Below the pieces are notes generated by a model, which did not search any database, was not told the DNA's origin, and saw nothing but the letters and a program-made list of their open reading frames with translations. The position numbers and the translations under genes are program-made. Shown here in pieces: positions 50,354 through 61,883 of a stretch of 64,000 bases of DNA (positions within the stretch are counted from its first letter, which is position 1; the number at the start of each line of letters is the position of its first letter). The stretch comes from Thunnus maccoyii (lineage: Eukaryota > Chordata > Actinopteri > Scombriformes > Scombridae): contig NC_056552.1 in assembly GCF_910596095.1 (NCBI RefSeq), forward strand, positions 12,877,111-12,941,110, in the 5' to 3' direction.

Positions 50354-52338
50354 TCAAATGGAGATCCTGTCCTGAGCCATGTGCATTTGCTGCTGTGTCT
50401 GGTTGTTCTTGATGCGTGTTTTAGCACCAATGTAGTGAAATACTGTGCACAAAATGTTCTCACATGCATGCGGAAAACCTGCCAAAGGAGCAAGTGTCAG
50501 AATACATGTTGATATCTTGAATCCTGTTGAATCTAAAAAAAAAAACCACACACACACACACACATAATCGCAAGAGAAGGTGCCATAGTTCTTTGCAATT
50601 CTCATATTTTTTGTGCGGTGTCCTTGGCTGATTGGCCCTGGCTTCTGTGGCAGACTGAGATGTGATTTTCTTCAAGTCTCAGGTTAAACGCTTCCTCACA
50701 CCTGCTCATTAATATTCTGACCTTCCTCGATGACCGTCTGTTTTCCACCCCCACTTTTTTCCACATTTGACTCGCTTGTCGCATGCATGCACACACTCAC
50801 AGACCCAAATAACACACCCTCATATGTACACCCATGCACACACACATATGGCCCATACGTGTCTTATGCAAAGCAGATCCGCTCACTCTGTCTCCACCTT
50901 CTTCTTTTGTCATTCTCCCTTTCCTTCGTCTCTTTCTTTGGCTCCGTGATGATCAGCACTTCTGGTCAAACTGTCCGGTGAAGCAGACTGATCCCTGTGT
51001 GGTTTACTTTCTTTTCTTAGATCTGCCAAGAAATTACATCAGGGAAGAAAGTGTAAGCAACTTCTATGTGTTCTGCAAGTGCTAATATGGGTTAGAAAAA
51101 TGGCACAATGTTACAGATTGTCTGTTTATACAAGACTGATCTTCTACCTACCTGTACCTGAAGCTGTCTGCTGGCTCTTTTTCTCACGTTCCTCCTCTTC
51201 CTCCCCAGAAGAGGGCTCCTCTTTGTCCACAGAGCTCATGTCTAGGGAGGACAGGTGAGCCTGGGCCATCCTCTGCACAGCTGAAATCACAAATATACAA
51301 ATTAAAAGAACACTCCACCAATTTTACATGTGAAAACCAGCTCACTTGTTGAGAGGAGTACTACGAGGCCTGTTAAAACTGCTGCAGTGGCTCTGCAGAA
51401 GATTTCTAAAGTCTGAGAATAGAACCTGATGCTGTCATTAAGGTTATCTCAGGTTGAGCTTGGAAACTACACATTTTTAATGAATATCCTTCTTTACTGT
51501 ACAAACTGAGGGATGTGGAGTGTGAAAGACATTCCAGGCAGGTAGAGTCGAATGAAAGGCACACTTAAAGATGCTGTATCTCTGTCTCTCCTGCATCAAT
51601 ATTGAACAACTTTTTAAAAAAAATCTGTCTCTTATGAGTCCCCCAATTTTATGGAAGTGCAATACTAAATTGCTCAAGTATCCATTTAATGGATAGATGA
51701 TGGGTGGATAAATGGATGAATAGAGAAAGGCAGAAGAACAAATATATAAATAAAATCCAATCAGTCAATACCAGCCTCTAAAAGTAAATGAAAATGTTGA
51801 CATGAAGATAAGGTATGTGCAGTAATTCCCAGCAATTACAATAAACCAACCATCCCACTGTGCAATAAGGCAAAGTCATTGATTCTTACAGGTCATTTTT
51901 TATTTGGGCCATGCTTGTGGTGGGAAACTCCCAGCTTACAGAGTTTCTGCATGTGTTTTTAGATGCATATCAAACTGAATCCATCAAACAGAGCAATACT
52001 TGCTACTGTAAAATGTGTTATAAATGGATGCATGTCAAGAATATGGAGGAAGGATATATTACAGTAGACATGATGAGCAGCAACAGTAATGATTGCAAGG
52101 GTAAGAGACACAGTTCCCAGAAAACAAAAGTAAATAACATAGTAAATAATATATTATATACATATTTATAGTAATGAGTTTGTGTATGTTTATATTTGTG
52201 TGACTATGTGTGTCTGTTGGTGTGTGTGTGTGTATGTTTATGTGCGACCATGCTGCAGCTGTGTGCCCTATTAATCCAGGATGATCCAGAACAGACTCAC
52301 AGCTGTCTCTGCTCCTAATCTCACATAACGCACACATT

Positions 52339-52390
<52 letters not shown>

Positions 52391-55300
52391 AACAGACTCA
52401 CACACACGTCTCACTACAGTTTTTGGATATGCACGTATCCCAAGCAGATATAGACCACATGTCAGTTGCCCAGCAGAATTAGGTCTCCCAAATTCTGTGT
52501 TAGTTACGTAAATGAAAACACATGTGTGAAACACACAAAAACACACTCAAGACTGTGCACTTGCCTTTGAGTGAAGGTGGCTGGTAGGTTGATGTGTTAA
52601 CCAGTTTGGCTTTCAAGACTCCATTTTCTCCCAGAACCCACTGCAGAAGTCAAACATTGAAATAATGAATTAAACTGAACGATGTACAGTATGTGCAATG
52701 GATTACTATTATACCAGTGGAGTTGGTCGAAATACCATACACCGCCCCAAAGTGTTGTACCCTCGAATAAATTATGAAATGTAGTTAATTGCTATTATTT
52801 TTTTAATTTCAAATTGTTAGTCTTATAGTGGAAAAACAGCAAAAGTAAGAGAAAATCATTGAAAAAAACAGTGCTAAGATTTTAAAAAAGCATTTTATCT
52901 CAGATTAACCTTTTTGCCTGTACTTGCAAACACAATAAAGCAACTAATTACACAACACATTAGAGTTAAAGGACCAGTGTGTACCCCCAACGCCCTTCCA
53001 AGCGTGTAGGAGAACCTACAGTGGCCATGAAACTCATGAAAAATGTGAAAGGCCATTGTTTGATTTGTCCATTCTGAGCTACTGTAGAAACATGGCAGTG
53101 CAACATGGTGGCCTTCGTGGAAGAGGGCCAGCTCCCTTTGTAGATATAAAGGGCTCATTCTAAGGTAACAAAAACACAACGATTCTTAGTTTCAGGTGAT
53201 TATACACTAATTAAAACATGAATATTATATTCCATTTCTGCCAATAGATCCCCCTAAATCTTACACACTGGTCCTTTAAATCTACTGTTTTATTTTTTAA
53301 TTCATCAATTTTTTGCACTTTAAAGGAAAATTCCACCTGATATTGCAAACACTGTCATGTATTGTGTTATGATCAATGTAAGATGCTAAATTAGCTCCAG
53401 GAAGAATGAAATGTTTTTGGTGCACTAACTCTCTCTCTCATTTGACCTAATGCACTTCTGCTTCTGTTAGCCAAATAATTTCCATTATTTCCCACAATAC
53501 CTTTCTACAATGGCCCGGACACGCCTTATAATGCTTCATTAACTGTCTCCGCTACAATATATAATCTTATTATGCAAAATGGTGAGGGACATTAAATCAC
53601 GTTCTAAACAGTGTCTGCGTAGAATGATAGTCCACACAACTGTAGGTGATCTACCTGGTGAGGCCCACTGTCTTCCTCTGGTGACGGCGGGTCTGTCAGT
53701 CTGAAGAGGGTCGCAGGTGTTGGCCTCCGACGTCGAATCTCAACAAAAAGAGAGAGAGACTCAGCTGCTGTCGCACCATACTGTGAAAATGTGCATATAT
53801 TTGCATATGTGCTTTTCCTGTGGAAAGCTTGATCACAAACAACCCTATTCATAAAAACCAGGTGTGAATGGTTATCAAATACAATGGTGCAGCTGTGTGG
53901 TTCTTGATGTTACGCATGCAGAGGATTTTCCTGTGACAACTGTACAAGAAGATTCAAATCATTACACGTAACAACATTCAGAAGGTTGTTGTCCAGATTG
54001 TTCCTGAATCAGGATTACATTTTGTCATAGATGGCAGCTGGGTTACTGAAATTTGCTTACTATTTTACAGCATGTTCCCATCACTTGATCGTAATCATTT
54101 AGGTTTTTCCAAATGTGATGTCCAGTGTGTTATTTTACTATCAGATGTATGTTGACATGTACTTAATCCCTCTTGGACAAGCTGACATCTTACTGCTAAA
54201 TAATAATTCAATGGGGGTTTGATATTTCTTCATGATAGGGGACATTCTTATGTCCAACTGATCTTGCAATCTTTCACGTGTTGCTTAAGTAAAATGAATA
54301 TAAAAAAGGGTTTATGTGAACACAGAGAAATATATTGCAGGTTTTATTGCAGCTATTGTTAATATTAAAGTATTATACTGTTGCTGGATACAACCTGATA
54401 TCTCCATTTAGGTCACAAACTATAGGCTGAAATACTCTACATCTGTGTTCCTGTTGATACATCATCTTTATGTATTTTTGTGCAATGTGTTATGTTTATG
54501 CAATGTGTGAAGGAGAGTGAGTCATGGGCACCAGTAACAGTTATGCAACTGATGTAACTTGAGCATCTCAAATCAATTTCAGTCTGATATGAAATGATTA
54601 TTATTGCACAAGATGTTTTACCAATCTTATGGAATAGTAAATGAAGTAATTCAAAATCATTCACTCTGAATAGACTTTTCAAATTGCAATTAAGTACATT
54701 TATTTCCATTTAATGCTACTTATACTTCTGCTCCACAACTTTTCAGAGGTAAATATTGTACTTTTTGAATGCAGTATTACTGATTAAACTGCCTCAAAGC
54801 ATATAAAGTAGTTAAAATTAGTTACATCTCAACCAAAATGAAAGTACTCCTTACATCTTAATGCCAATACTTCTGTACTAATTCTCACTTGTAATGGAGT
54901 GTTTTTATTGTGTATTATTGCTACTTTTACTTAGCAATGATCTGCGTACTTCTGCCACTTGGACATTTCAAACTATATGACTTAAGTAAGGCTGCAACTA
55001 ATGATTATTTTCATTATTGATTAATCTGCTCATTATTTTCTCAATTAAACAGATAATTGTTTTGTCTGTAAAATATCAGAAAATTGTGAAAAACACCTAT
55101 TATAATTTCTTATAGCTCATGGTGGTGTCCTCAAATGTCTTGTCTGATCAACAGTCCGAAATAGTTTCAGATTAATTTTCTGTCGATTGGCTAATCAATT
55201 AATCATTGCAGCTCTAGACTTAAGAAAAACCTTGGTGCTAATCATGAACATAGCTGAAGTTACAATTACTAATTTTCAGTTCTGTTCATAAACGTCTCAC

Positions 55301-58300
55301 TTTGCCTTGCAGCCAATTAGCCAATTAATAGGATGTTTACCACCTCACCCTTGTGTGTGATGACAGCTAGCAGACAATATAGCTTATTTGGAGATGTACA
55401 CAGGACAAAATATAGTTGGATGGTCACACAACAGCATTTAACACACAGTATGTGAAAAACACGGTTTTAAGATAGTGTTGTCAGGAAAGACAAGTGAACA
55501 GTCTGTGGATATTGGCTGAGGAAGCCATTATCGATGGTAGATGGATTGTTTCTGAACTGACATTTCATTGTTCTTAGAAACACACACAGGGCAAATGTAA
55601 TTTTCACCCATAAAACACAAGAATAAAACACCTGCCTCTGGCGAACAATAGCTCAAAGTGTTATGAAATATACAATAGACTCATCCCTATCCCCATTTTG
55701 TAACGTGTTATGGTAATGCGATTGTTGTGAGATACGAGTGCCTGCCAAGCCAATCAGGGCTAAGAGTGTAGGCATGCAATGTGTGGGCAGTGTTCACTCT
55801 GGAGTAACTCTTACTGCTTTTGCTTCACTCTGCATGCTGGATTCATACATATTCATCATTCAGGCCATTGTGGGAGAAGAAATTTAAATATGAATTAAAA
55901 GGCATCCAATTAGAGGTTCAAAATGTGTCAACACGAACATTTCAATGTGACAACCTAATAAACATGAGCAACACCGCACACAGACAGACAGAAAGACATA
56001 CATATCTCGGTGCAGTCAAAGGACCAAACTGCAGGTTAAGCACCTGCCTGAGAGCCTTTTCAGAGACAAAGTGACCTTTTCTGAGTGTTTTTTTCACACA
56101 GTTGCCAGAAGGTCAAGCGCCTAGGGATGATAATACTTACATCGGATTCCTGTTTTGCATGTCTAACATGCCTGTAAATGTCTTTGGTAGCTCAGTGCAA
56201 CTGCATTGGAAGACTGGGTTCATTTGTCTGACATTATTTTTTACAATTTATATTGTTGATTAGCTGGTAGCATATTGGTTTCCCTGGTATTGTAAAAAGG
56301 ATTGTATTACTTTACAACATTAGCTTTACATATTGTTGTTGACATTGTAAATGGGCTGAATTGTTTGAGGAGTGTAACTGTATCATGTGGTTCTTCCTAA
56401 GTGTATGCTCACTGTATATAATCTACTGGGTGCAGAAATTAGTTATTAGTGTGGACATGTTTTGAATTTGTTTTGCTTTTTGCTCATGTTACAAATAGCC
56501 CTTCCAGTACATAATGAAGCTTTGTTTCGCTTGTTCTTAAAGATTTATCATTGAGCATGTCACCCTGATTTGTAAAACAAAAGCTTTTATCCACCCCCAC
56601 ATCACCTTGTCATGCTCAGCCACAGAAAGATGTAGGTGGTTCCTTTCAGTTCAGAGCACCAATAATTTTGTTTCATTTGGGATGACAGCAAACAAAAATA
56701 AGACACACCCTTGGGACATTTGTTGGATAAAAAAAATCCCAATATTTAAAAAGTTATATAAGCTACTAACAATTTTTACCCATAATTAAAGAAACATTCA
56801 TTTTCCGTATGACATATGACATAATGACAACTATTAGCTCAAATTGCTAACAAGGTATTATGTGACTCCATTAACTCTTGTCAAAGGTCATCAAATTTAC
56901 ATGCAATTATCACCTCAAGTCCTTATTTAAAAACATTTTTTTTAAAATCTACATCATTATTGGGTGCTTAAGTAGAAATATTGCTCAAAAGGTTTACAGT
57001 ACACCCCCATTATTTTTGTTGTTGACTGACATTCAGCCGACACAACGAAGACCACCTGGTAAATAAAACTTGAATAAGTAATCCATTTTGGTGTGACCAG
57101 TCACACAACACCATGCCATGGCCAGCGTGAGTGATGACAGCTGGACCAAACACTTGGCCAACTGTGCAAGTCTGACGTGTTTATAAATTCAGATTTTCTC
57201 CATCCCCTTCTCCCAGTTTGAGAACCATGTAGCAAAATGTCAAGACAAAAACATTACAACAACACTGTATTAGCTCTGTCTTTGTGGCTCTGAAAAAGAC
57301 AGTTTAGTGCTCACATAGTAAATCATTAATCCCACACCTCATTTTGGTAGGTAGGATGACCTTCACGGTTACCGAACATTCAACTTCAATACATTAATCT
57401 GGATGTTTATATCGCACAATGACAGTACTGGGTGGGTACAGTGTCCTATGAGCCATTTATACTGAAATAACCTATCCACTGTACAATTAAGAATATGCAA
57501 TGAAAGAATAAATCCCTTTTTTTTGTTCAATGCTTTCAATTTATTCTGTGAATAATCCTTTGTAGAGCTTGATTTGGCCATGACACATTGGCATTTGACA
57601 TTTTGTTCTCCAATGAAGAAATTCTAACATCACATCTGATTTGAACAGGAATAGGGATGAAACAGAGGGCTGCACACACACACATACTGGTACACATGCA
57701 CAACTGGGACGTCGATGTGTGTGTGTTTTTTTTTTACATCTGCACTTGATCACTGGTCAGTTTCAGATTGCTTATTATTAATCTGCCATCATTCCAGTTT
57801 GTAAATGGGAATAATGAGCTAATGAGAGAAGAAGTGAATACTCTGAGTTTGTTGTATAAGACTCTACTGGAGTTTAGTGCTCTTGGCTCTACTGTGGCGA
57901 AAATTTATTGTTGGCATGAGTTGTTCTTGCCCTTGATTTAGGCCTCAGTCATCCACAGCTAATCTCTTTGGTTTTAATCAGTCATCTCCTCGGCTGATGA
58001 TTTTTCTCCCTTTTCCTTTTCTCACATGCCTTCTGTTATCCTTCAGTTATCTTTCTCTTGTTTCCTTCTTCTCACTCTGCTATTCTTTGTTTTTTTCTTC
58101 CCTTTCTCTCTATTTATCTCTCTACTTGTCTGGTTTTCCATGCTATTGTTTGCCATTTCAATGCTAATGCTCTGTCTGTGTTTAGTAAATGCTGTACACA
58201 AGCACTTGGCTGACCCTCACACACACACCCCATGTAGACTTCTGTTGGCTGGTCCCATTGAAATTCACACAAGTTTCAGTCAGCAGGGTCAGCCTTTCAC

Positions 58301-60800
58301 ATAGGCTACAAAGGGACGAGACATCCTCGATCAAACCTCACAGGGCTGCTCTGAGATGACTAGTGATGTGGCAATGATCTTCTCGGCACTTAAAGTGGTC
58401 TTGATGAACATGAGTTTTGAGCAGTCACTCCTGAATAAATCATTCACTTACCAAATCTTCTGGATCTAAGCAGTGATGTATGCTATTAGATTACAGGGCA
58501 GGTGGCAGCGGTAGCCTAAAGGCAAGTGACAAGTGCATGTGTGACCAGAAAGTTAAATATGCTGTGTGGTTTGGGAAAATGAGTAAGTGAACAAGAAATG
58601 GTCTTCAGGTGCTTTGAACAAAGATCTTTTCCCAGAACCGACAACAACATACTGAGGTCAATTACACAGGAGCAGAAATTAGAAATGTGTCCATGTACAG
58701 AGACATTATACATCGAGTCTGGCTGCTGAAAAACAATCTTAAGTTGGAAAATAAGAAAGGGGAAGGTGAAGGGGTAATGACTATTTTGCAGGTAATGGTT
58801 TACTGGTATTTTAAGGATTGCAGAAATCTTACATCACCAGCTGATTGTTCTCCACGATCATTTTCATCAAAACATGATCCTCCGCAGTCCGATTTCCCGT
58901 TTATTGTAACATAAGAGCATAAGGGATGCTTTGGTGACTATAAGTAGACATATCCTAAGACGTCTTATGATGTAATAACCTTGCAACCTTTTGCGTGCTT
59001 TACCAGGGAATGCTTCTTTTATTCTCATTAGATCCATGGCGGAGGTTTACGGTAATCTTACTTGGTCCTGAGCCGGAAAATTGCCTGGGCGTCTTATAGT
59101 GAAAACGGACTCGGCTTATGTTACCATGTGTTGCTGTCATTGAGCATTTATGGGTTTGAAATTTATGACAGGAATGGATCTTAATAATAGAAAACTATGG
59201 CAGTAATGAGCAGCCTGCAGATGTTATTATTAGCAATAATGTGAAACTTCCCTGGATAATTTGTTTGAGTAAAGTACCTTATTACCATAAGAAAATAATT
59301 AAGTACCCAGATCAGTGAGTTGTTTTAGCAAAAACAGTGTTCAAAAGTGTTTCAGAAGGAATACGCTGGTATTTCCATGGGGTTGCTTAGAAAAGCAAAA
59401 GAAGGAACGAATCTAGTTCAAAACTCTGGAGACTGGAAGTTGGGCGGTAAACAACAGATGTGTGAGAAATATTTGAGTTTTTATATAATTGATTTATTAG
59501 TTTATTTTTACATTCCAGGCTGAAATAAGCTCTCCAAGCAGATGCCAGCATGAAATCTTGAAAATCCTCTACTGGGAAGAGATGAGGATTCCTGACATTG
59601 CACCCGCTCTCCAATGAGATTTTCCCAGCAGCCTGTCATTAAGACAAGAATGTATTTTGTGGAAGTGGAAGAAATGGATCATCAACCTACGTAAAATATC
59701 ATTTGGCTGCCATTTGTTGGTTTGCATACAGTCTGCAGGCAATTACTATTCCTGAACACGCTACACTATTTCACTAACATAGTTTCTATCTGATCCGGTC
59801 AGCCTGTTTCACCTGTATTTACTTTGCAAAAGCTACAGAAAACTTACTTATACTTTATATAATTTACATAATACACCACCACCACCACTACCACTATATG
59901 ACTAACAATGTGATCTTCTACATTTTTTTTTCACACATGTGGTTTAAGGGCATTATTACTCAGGCACATAATCTCATTTTTAATACTACTACCAGTGCTT
60001 TATCCCTCACTTCCTCCTCTTCTCTCTCTCTCTCTCTCCTCCTCATCCTCCTCTTCCATTCCTTTTGATGGGTAGAGATGCCTCATCACTTTTAAGGGCA
60101 ACAAAAAAACAAAAAAAACAAAAAAAAAAAACTGAGGCTGCACAGCTCAGCTTAATCTCAATGCTGCCCATACCCTACTGCCCACAGAGTAATACGCAAC
60201 ATCAAAATACAGAGTTCTGCAAAGTCGTGCTAGACTGATTATGTAACTGTCTGTCAACCTCAGCGGGGAGTCATGATGCTTCAGATGCCACAGAGGAGGG
60301 CAACACTACTCACTACTGATGATGAAAGTTGGAGGCAAGCATGTTTAATAATTTGCATTATCAATATTGAAGAACACTTAAAAGAAAACCAGGTACATGC
60401 AGCGTTTTAAGAGTTAATTTACCAGCTGAAAACGTTCATAATATAAACAATCTGCATTTAAACCTCGCAAAAGTCTAAAAGTCAACGTGTTTAGATGTTT
60501 TAGTTTAAGGATGCACAAAAAGGGCACTTCTTCAAACAGATTTGAGATATGACCCAGATTTGACCTCCTTACCACACACGCACGCACGCACGCACACACG
60601 CTCACGCACATCGCTGCCACTACCACTATCATCATCCATGAATGCTCCACACTACACCCCCTCGCTCTCACCATCTCCACCTGTCGCGGGTCCAGCTGGG
60701 TGGGCACTGAGGAAGGCACGGAGAACTGGATCTTCCTCCTCGCCTCCTTGTCTGCCTCTCGCTCCATCACCTCCGTCTCTGCGGGCAGCAGCGGATCCAT
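50354..60800 (-). CDS. ppp1r1b: DARPP-32, protein phosphatase 1 regulatory inhibitor 1B
   Basis: Cytosolic inhibitor of protein phosphatase 1 that integrates dopamine and cAMP signals in striatal-type neurons. Exons, 5' to 3': 60800-60672, 53738-53655, 52640-52565, 51280-51158, 50478-50354. All join in phase, 537 nt, 178 aa (human 204). Seen: PP1-docking motif RRKIQFSVP (KIQF at 23-26, against 8-11 in human, so an N-terminal extension of about 15 residues); QLDPRQVEM; RRRRPTPATLFRL with Thr50 equal to human Thr34, the PKA site; SPEEDSGPHQ; PPSLKAVQRMAQAHL; an acidic stretch GEEEEERE. The human Cdk5 site (Thr75) is Gln91 here. Intron 3 has a GC donor. The last exon (FPHACENIL to DRISI) is phase-compatible and followed by AATAAA, but resembles nothing I know in mammalian DARPP-32, so the C-terminus is tentative. 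The first four exons are secure. Confidence 0.9.
52344..52385. repeat. (CA)n microsatellite
   Basis: About 21 CA units in intron 3 of ppp1r1b, directly read. Confidence 0.9.
52970..53275. mobile_element. TTAA-type MITE in ppp1r1b intron 2
   Basis: Flanked by TTAA on both sides (52966-52969, 53276-53279), with inverted ends AGGACCAGTGTGTA and TTACACACTGGTCCT. It is 306 bp and non-coding. I recognise it as a very common percomorph MITE. The well-kept ends suggest a fairly recent insertion. Confidence 0.85.
53324..53400. mobile_element. Left end of another TTAA-type MITE
   Basis: TTTAAAGGAAAATTCCACCTGAT resembles the left end of the same group (TTAA followed by AGG). No matching right end is found, so it is a fragment of uncertain length. 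Confidence 0.3.
54690..54962. mobile_element. Diverged hAT-type MITE, same family as 61281-61883
   Basis: The stretch with ATGCTACTTATACTTCTGC and a right end GTACTTCTGCCACTT follows the order of the 61281-61883 element on the opposite strand. The ends are eroded and no clear duplication is seen, so it is an old copy. Confidence 0.5.
54987..55216. mobile_element. hAT-type MITE with perfect 8-bp duplication
   Basis: The ends are TAAGGCTGCAACTAATGATT and ATTAATCATTGCAGCTCTA. They are flanked by identical 8-mers GACTTAAG (54979-54986 and 55217-55224). It is 230 bp, non-coding and inside the first intron of ppp1r1b. The 8-bp duplication is the hAT hallmark. Confidence 0.9.
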
Positions 60801-61030
60801 GGCATCCAGCCTGTCACCTCCACAGCCAAAAGCGCACAGATGTCCAACTAAAATGTCCAGTCCGGAGTCAGTTCAGATGTAACTGCCTGTGTAAGCCGTA
60901 TGACTACCAAAACGACTAAACTGTATTTTAAAAAATAATAATTTAGTTGTTAGTTGAGCATCTTTTAGGTCCCAGGAGTCCTCTTCTGCTCTTTTTGGAC
61001 TCTTGAGTTGCGTTTGTCAGCTGTGCTTGC

Positions 61031-61033
<3 letters not shown>

Positions 61034-61094
<61 letters not shown>
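61034..61094. repeat. (CT)n microsatellite upstream of ppp1r1b
   Basis: About 30 CT units, uninterrupted. It reads (GA)n on the strand of ppp1r1b and lies about 235-295 nt before its ATG, so in the 5' UTR or core promoter. A TATA-like TATTATATA on the minus strand lies some 30 bp further upstream (61125-61133). Confidence 0.9.
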
Positions 61095-61099
<5 letters not shown>

Positions 61100-61280
61100 G
61101 TGTTTATCTCTCTCGCTCCCTCTGTGTATATAATACGGACCTGTGCTGTGTGATGAGGAGAGGAGGGGAGTGAAGATGGGGAGAGCGTGCTCAGGCTTTA
61201 TGACGCTTTCAGTTGCTGTCGGAAACATCGCATTTTAAAAGTGGACCAGGAAGCAATTTCCCCCTGAGATGGGCTGGAAA

Positions 61281-61883
61281 CAGTGATGGAAGAAATATTC
61301 ATATTCTTTAATTAAATAAAAGTAATAAAGTAAAAATACTCTATTCTCACTATTATATATGACATGATTAGATTATCAATACTGAAGCATCAGTGTGTAA
61401 GCAGCATGTTACTGTTGTAGCTGCTGGAGGTGAAGCTAGTTTGAACTACTTTATATACAGTTAGCTAGTTTAGTCCAGTGGTTCCCAACCTAGCGGTCGG
61501 GCTCCTCCAAGGAGTCACCAGATAAATTTGAGGGGTCGTGAGATGATTAATGGGAGAAGACTTTTTCTCTAATCGACTACACACTGCTTTTTGTAAAACG
61601 TCAAAAGCCAAAAAAGTTGGAAACCACTGGTTTCATCTTTAACAATGTGTTGTATTTTAAAAGCTTGTTATATTATCCATTGTGTCAAATCTTCATCTGA
61701 AAAGTAACTAAAGCTGTCAAATAAATGTAGTGGAGTAGAGAGTACAATATTTCCCTCTGAAATGTAGTGGAGTGGAAGTATAAAGTAGCATCAACTGGAA
61801 ATACTCAAGTAAAGCACAGGTACCTCAAAATTGTACTTAAGTACAGTACTTGAGTGAATGTACTGAGTTACTTTTCACCACTA
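61281..61883. mobile_element. hAT-type MITE with perfect 8-bp duplication, composite
   Basis: The left end is CAGTGATGGAAG and the right end CTTTTCACCACTA, flanked by identical GCTGGAAA 8-mers (61273-61280 and 61884-61891). The inside holds typical motifs of this abundant fish family (TACTTAAGTACAGTACTTGA). A second, shorter hAT-like unit sits inside it (61476-61630). It is non-coding. Confidence 0.9.
61476..61630. mobile_element. Short hAT MITE nested in the 61281-61883 element
   Basis: The inverted ends are CAGTGGTTCCCAACC and GTTGGAAACCACTG. The flanking 8-mers GTTTAGTC and GTTTCATC agree at 6 of 8. It is 155 bp and contains the GGGTCGTGAGATGATTAATG-like core known from fish repeats. Confidence 0.8.

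Larger units (their letters stand above)
53739..60671 (-). other. Large first intron of ppp1r1b
   Basis: A 6.9-kb intron. Besides the transposons listed separately, it holds patches with balanced composition (about 55700-55930, 57100-57200, 58330-58450, 58960-59200, 59540-59640) that read like conserved non-coding elements, and an (ACC)n tract at 59874-59893. Such a large first intron is a natural place for neuronal enhancers, but no specific function is visible. Confidence 0.5.

Noticed and set aside
50602-50700. Possible extra exon of ppp1r1b (frame with SQSATEARANQPRTPHK)
   Set aside because: The acceptor lacks a pyrimidine tract and the sequence does not match DARPP-32; the exon at 50354-50478 has better splice signals and a nearby poly(A) signal.
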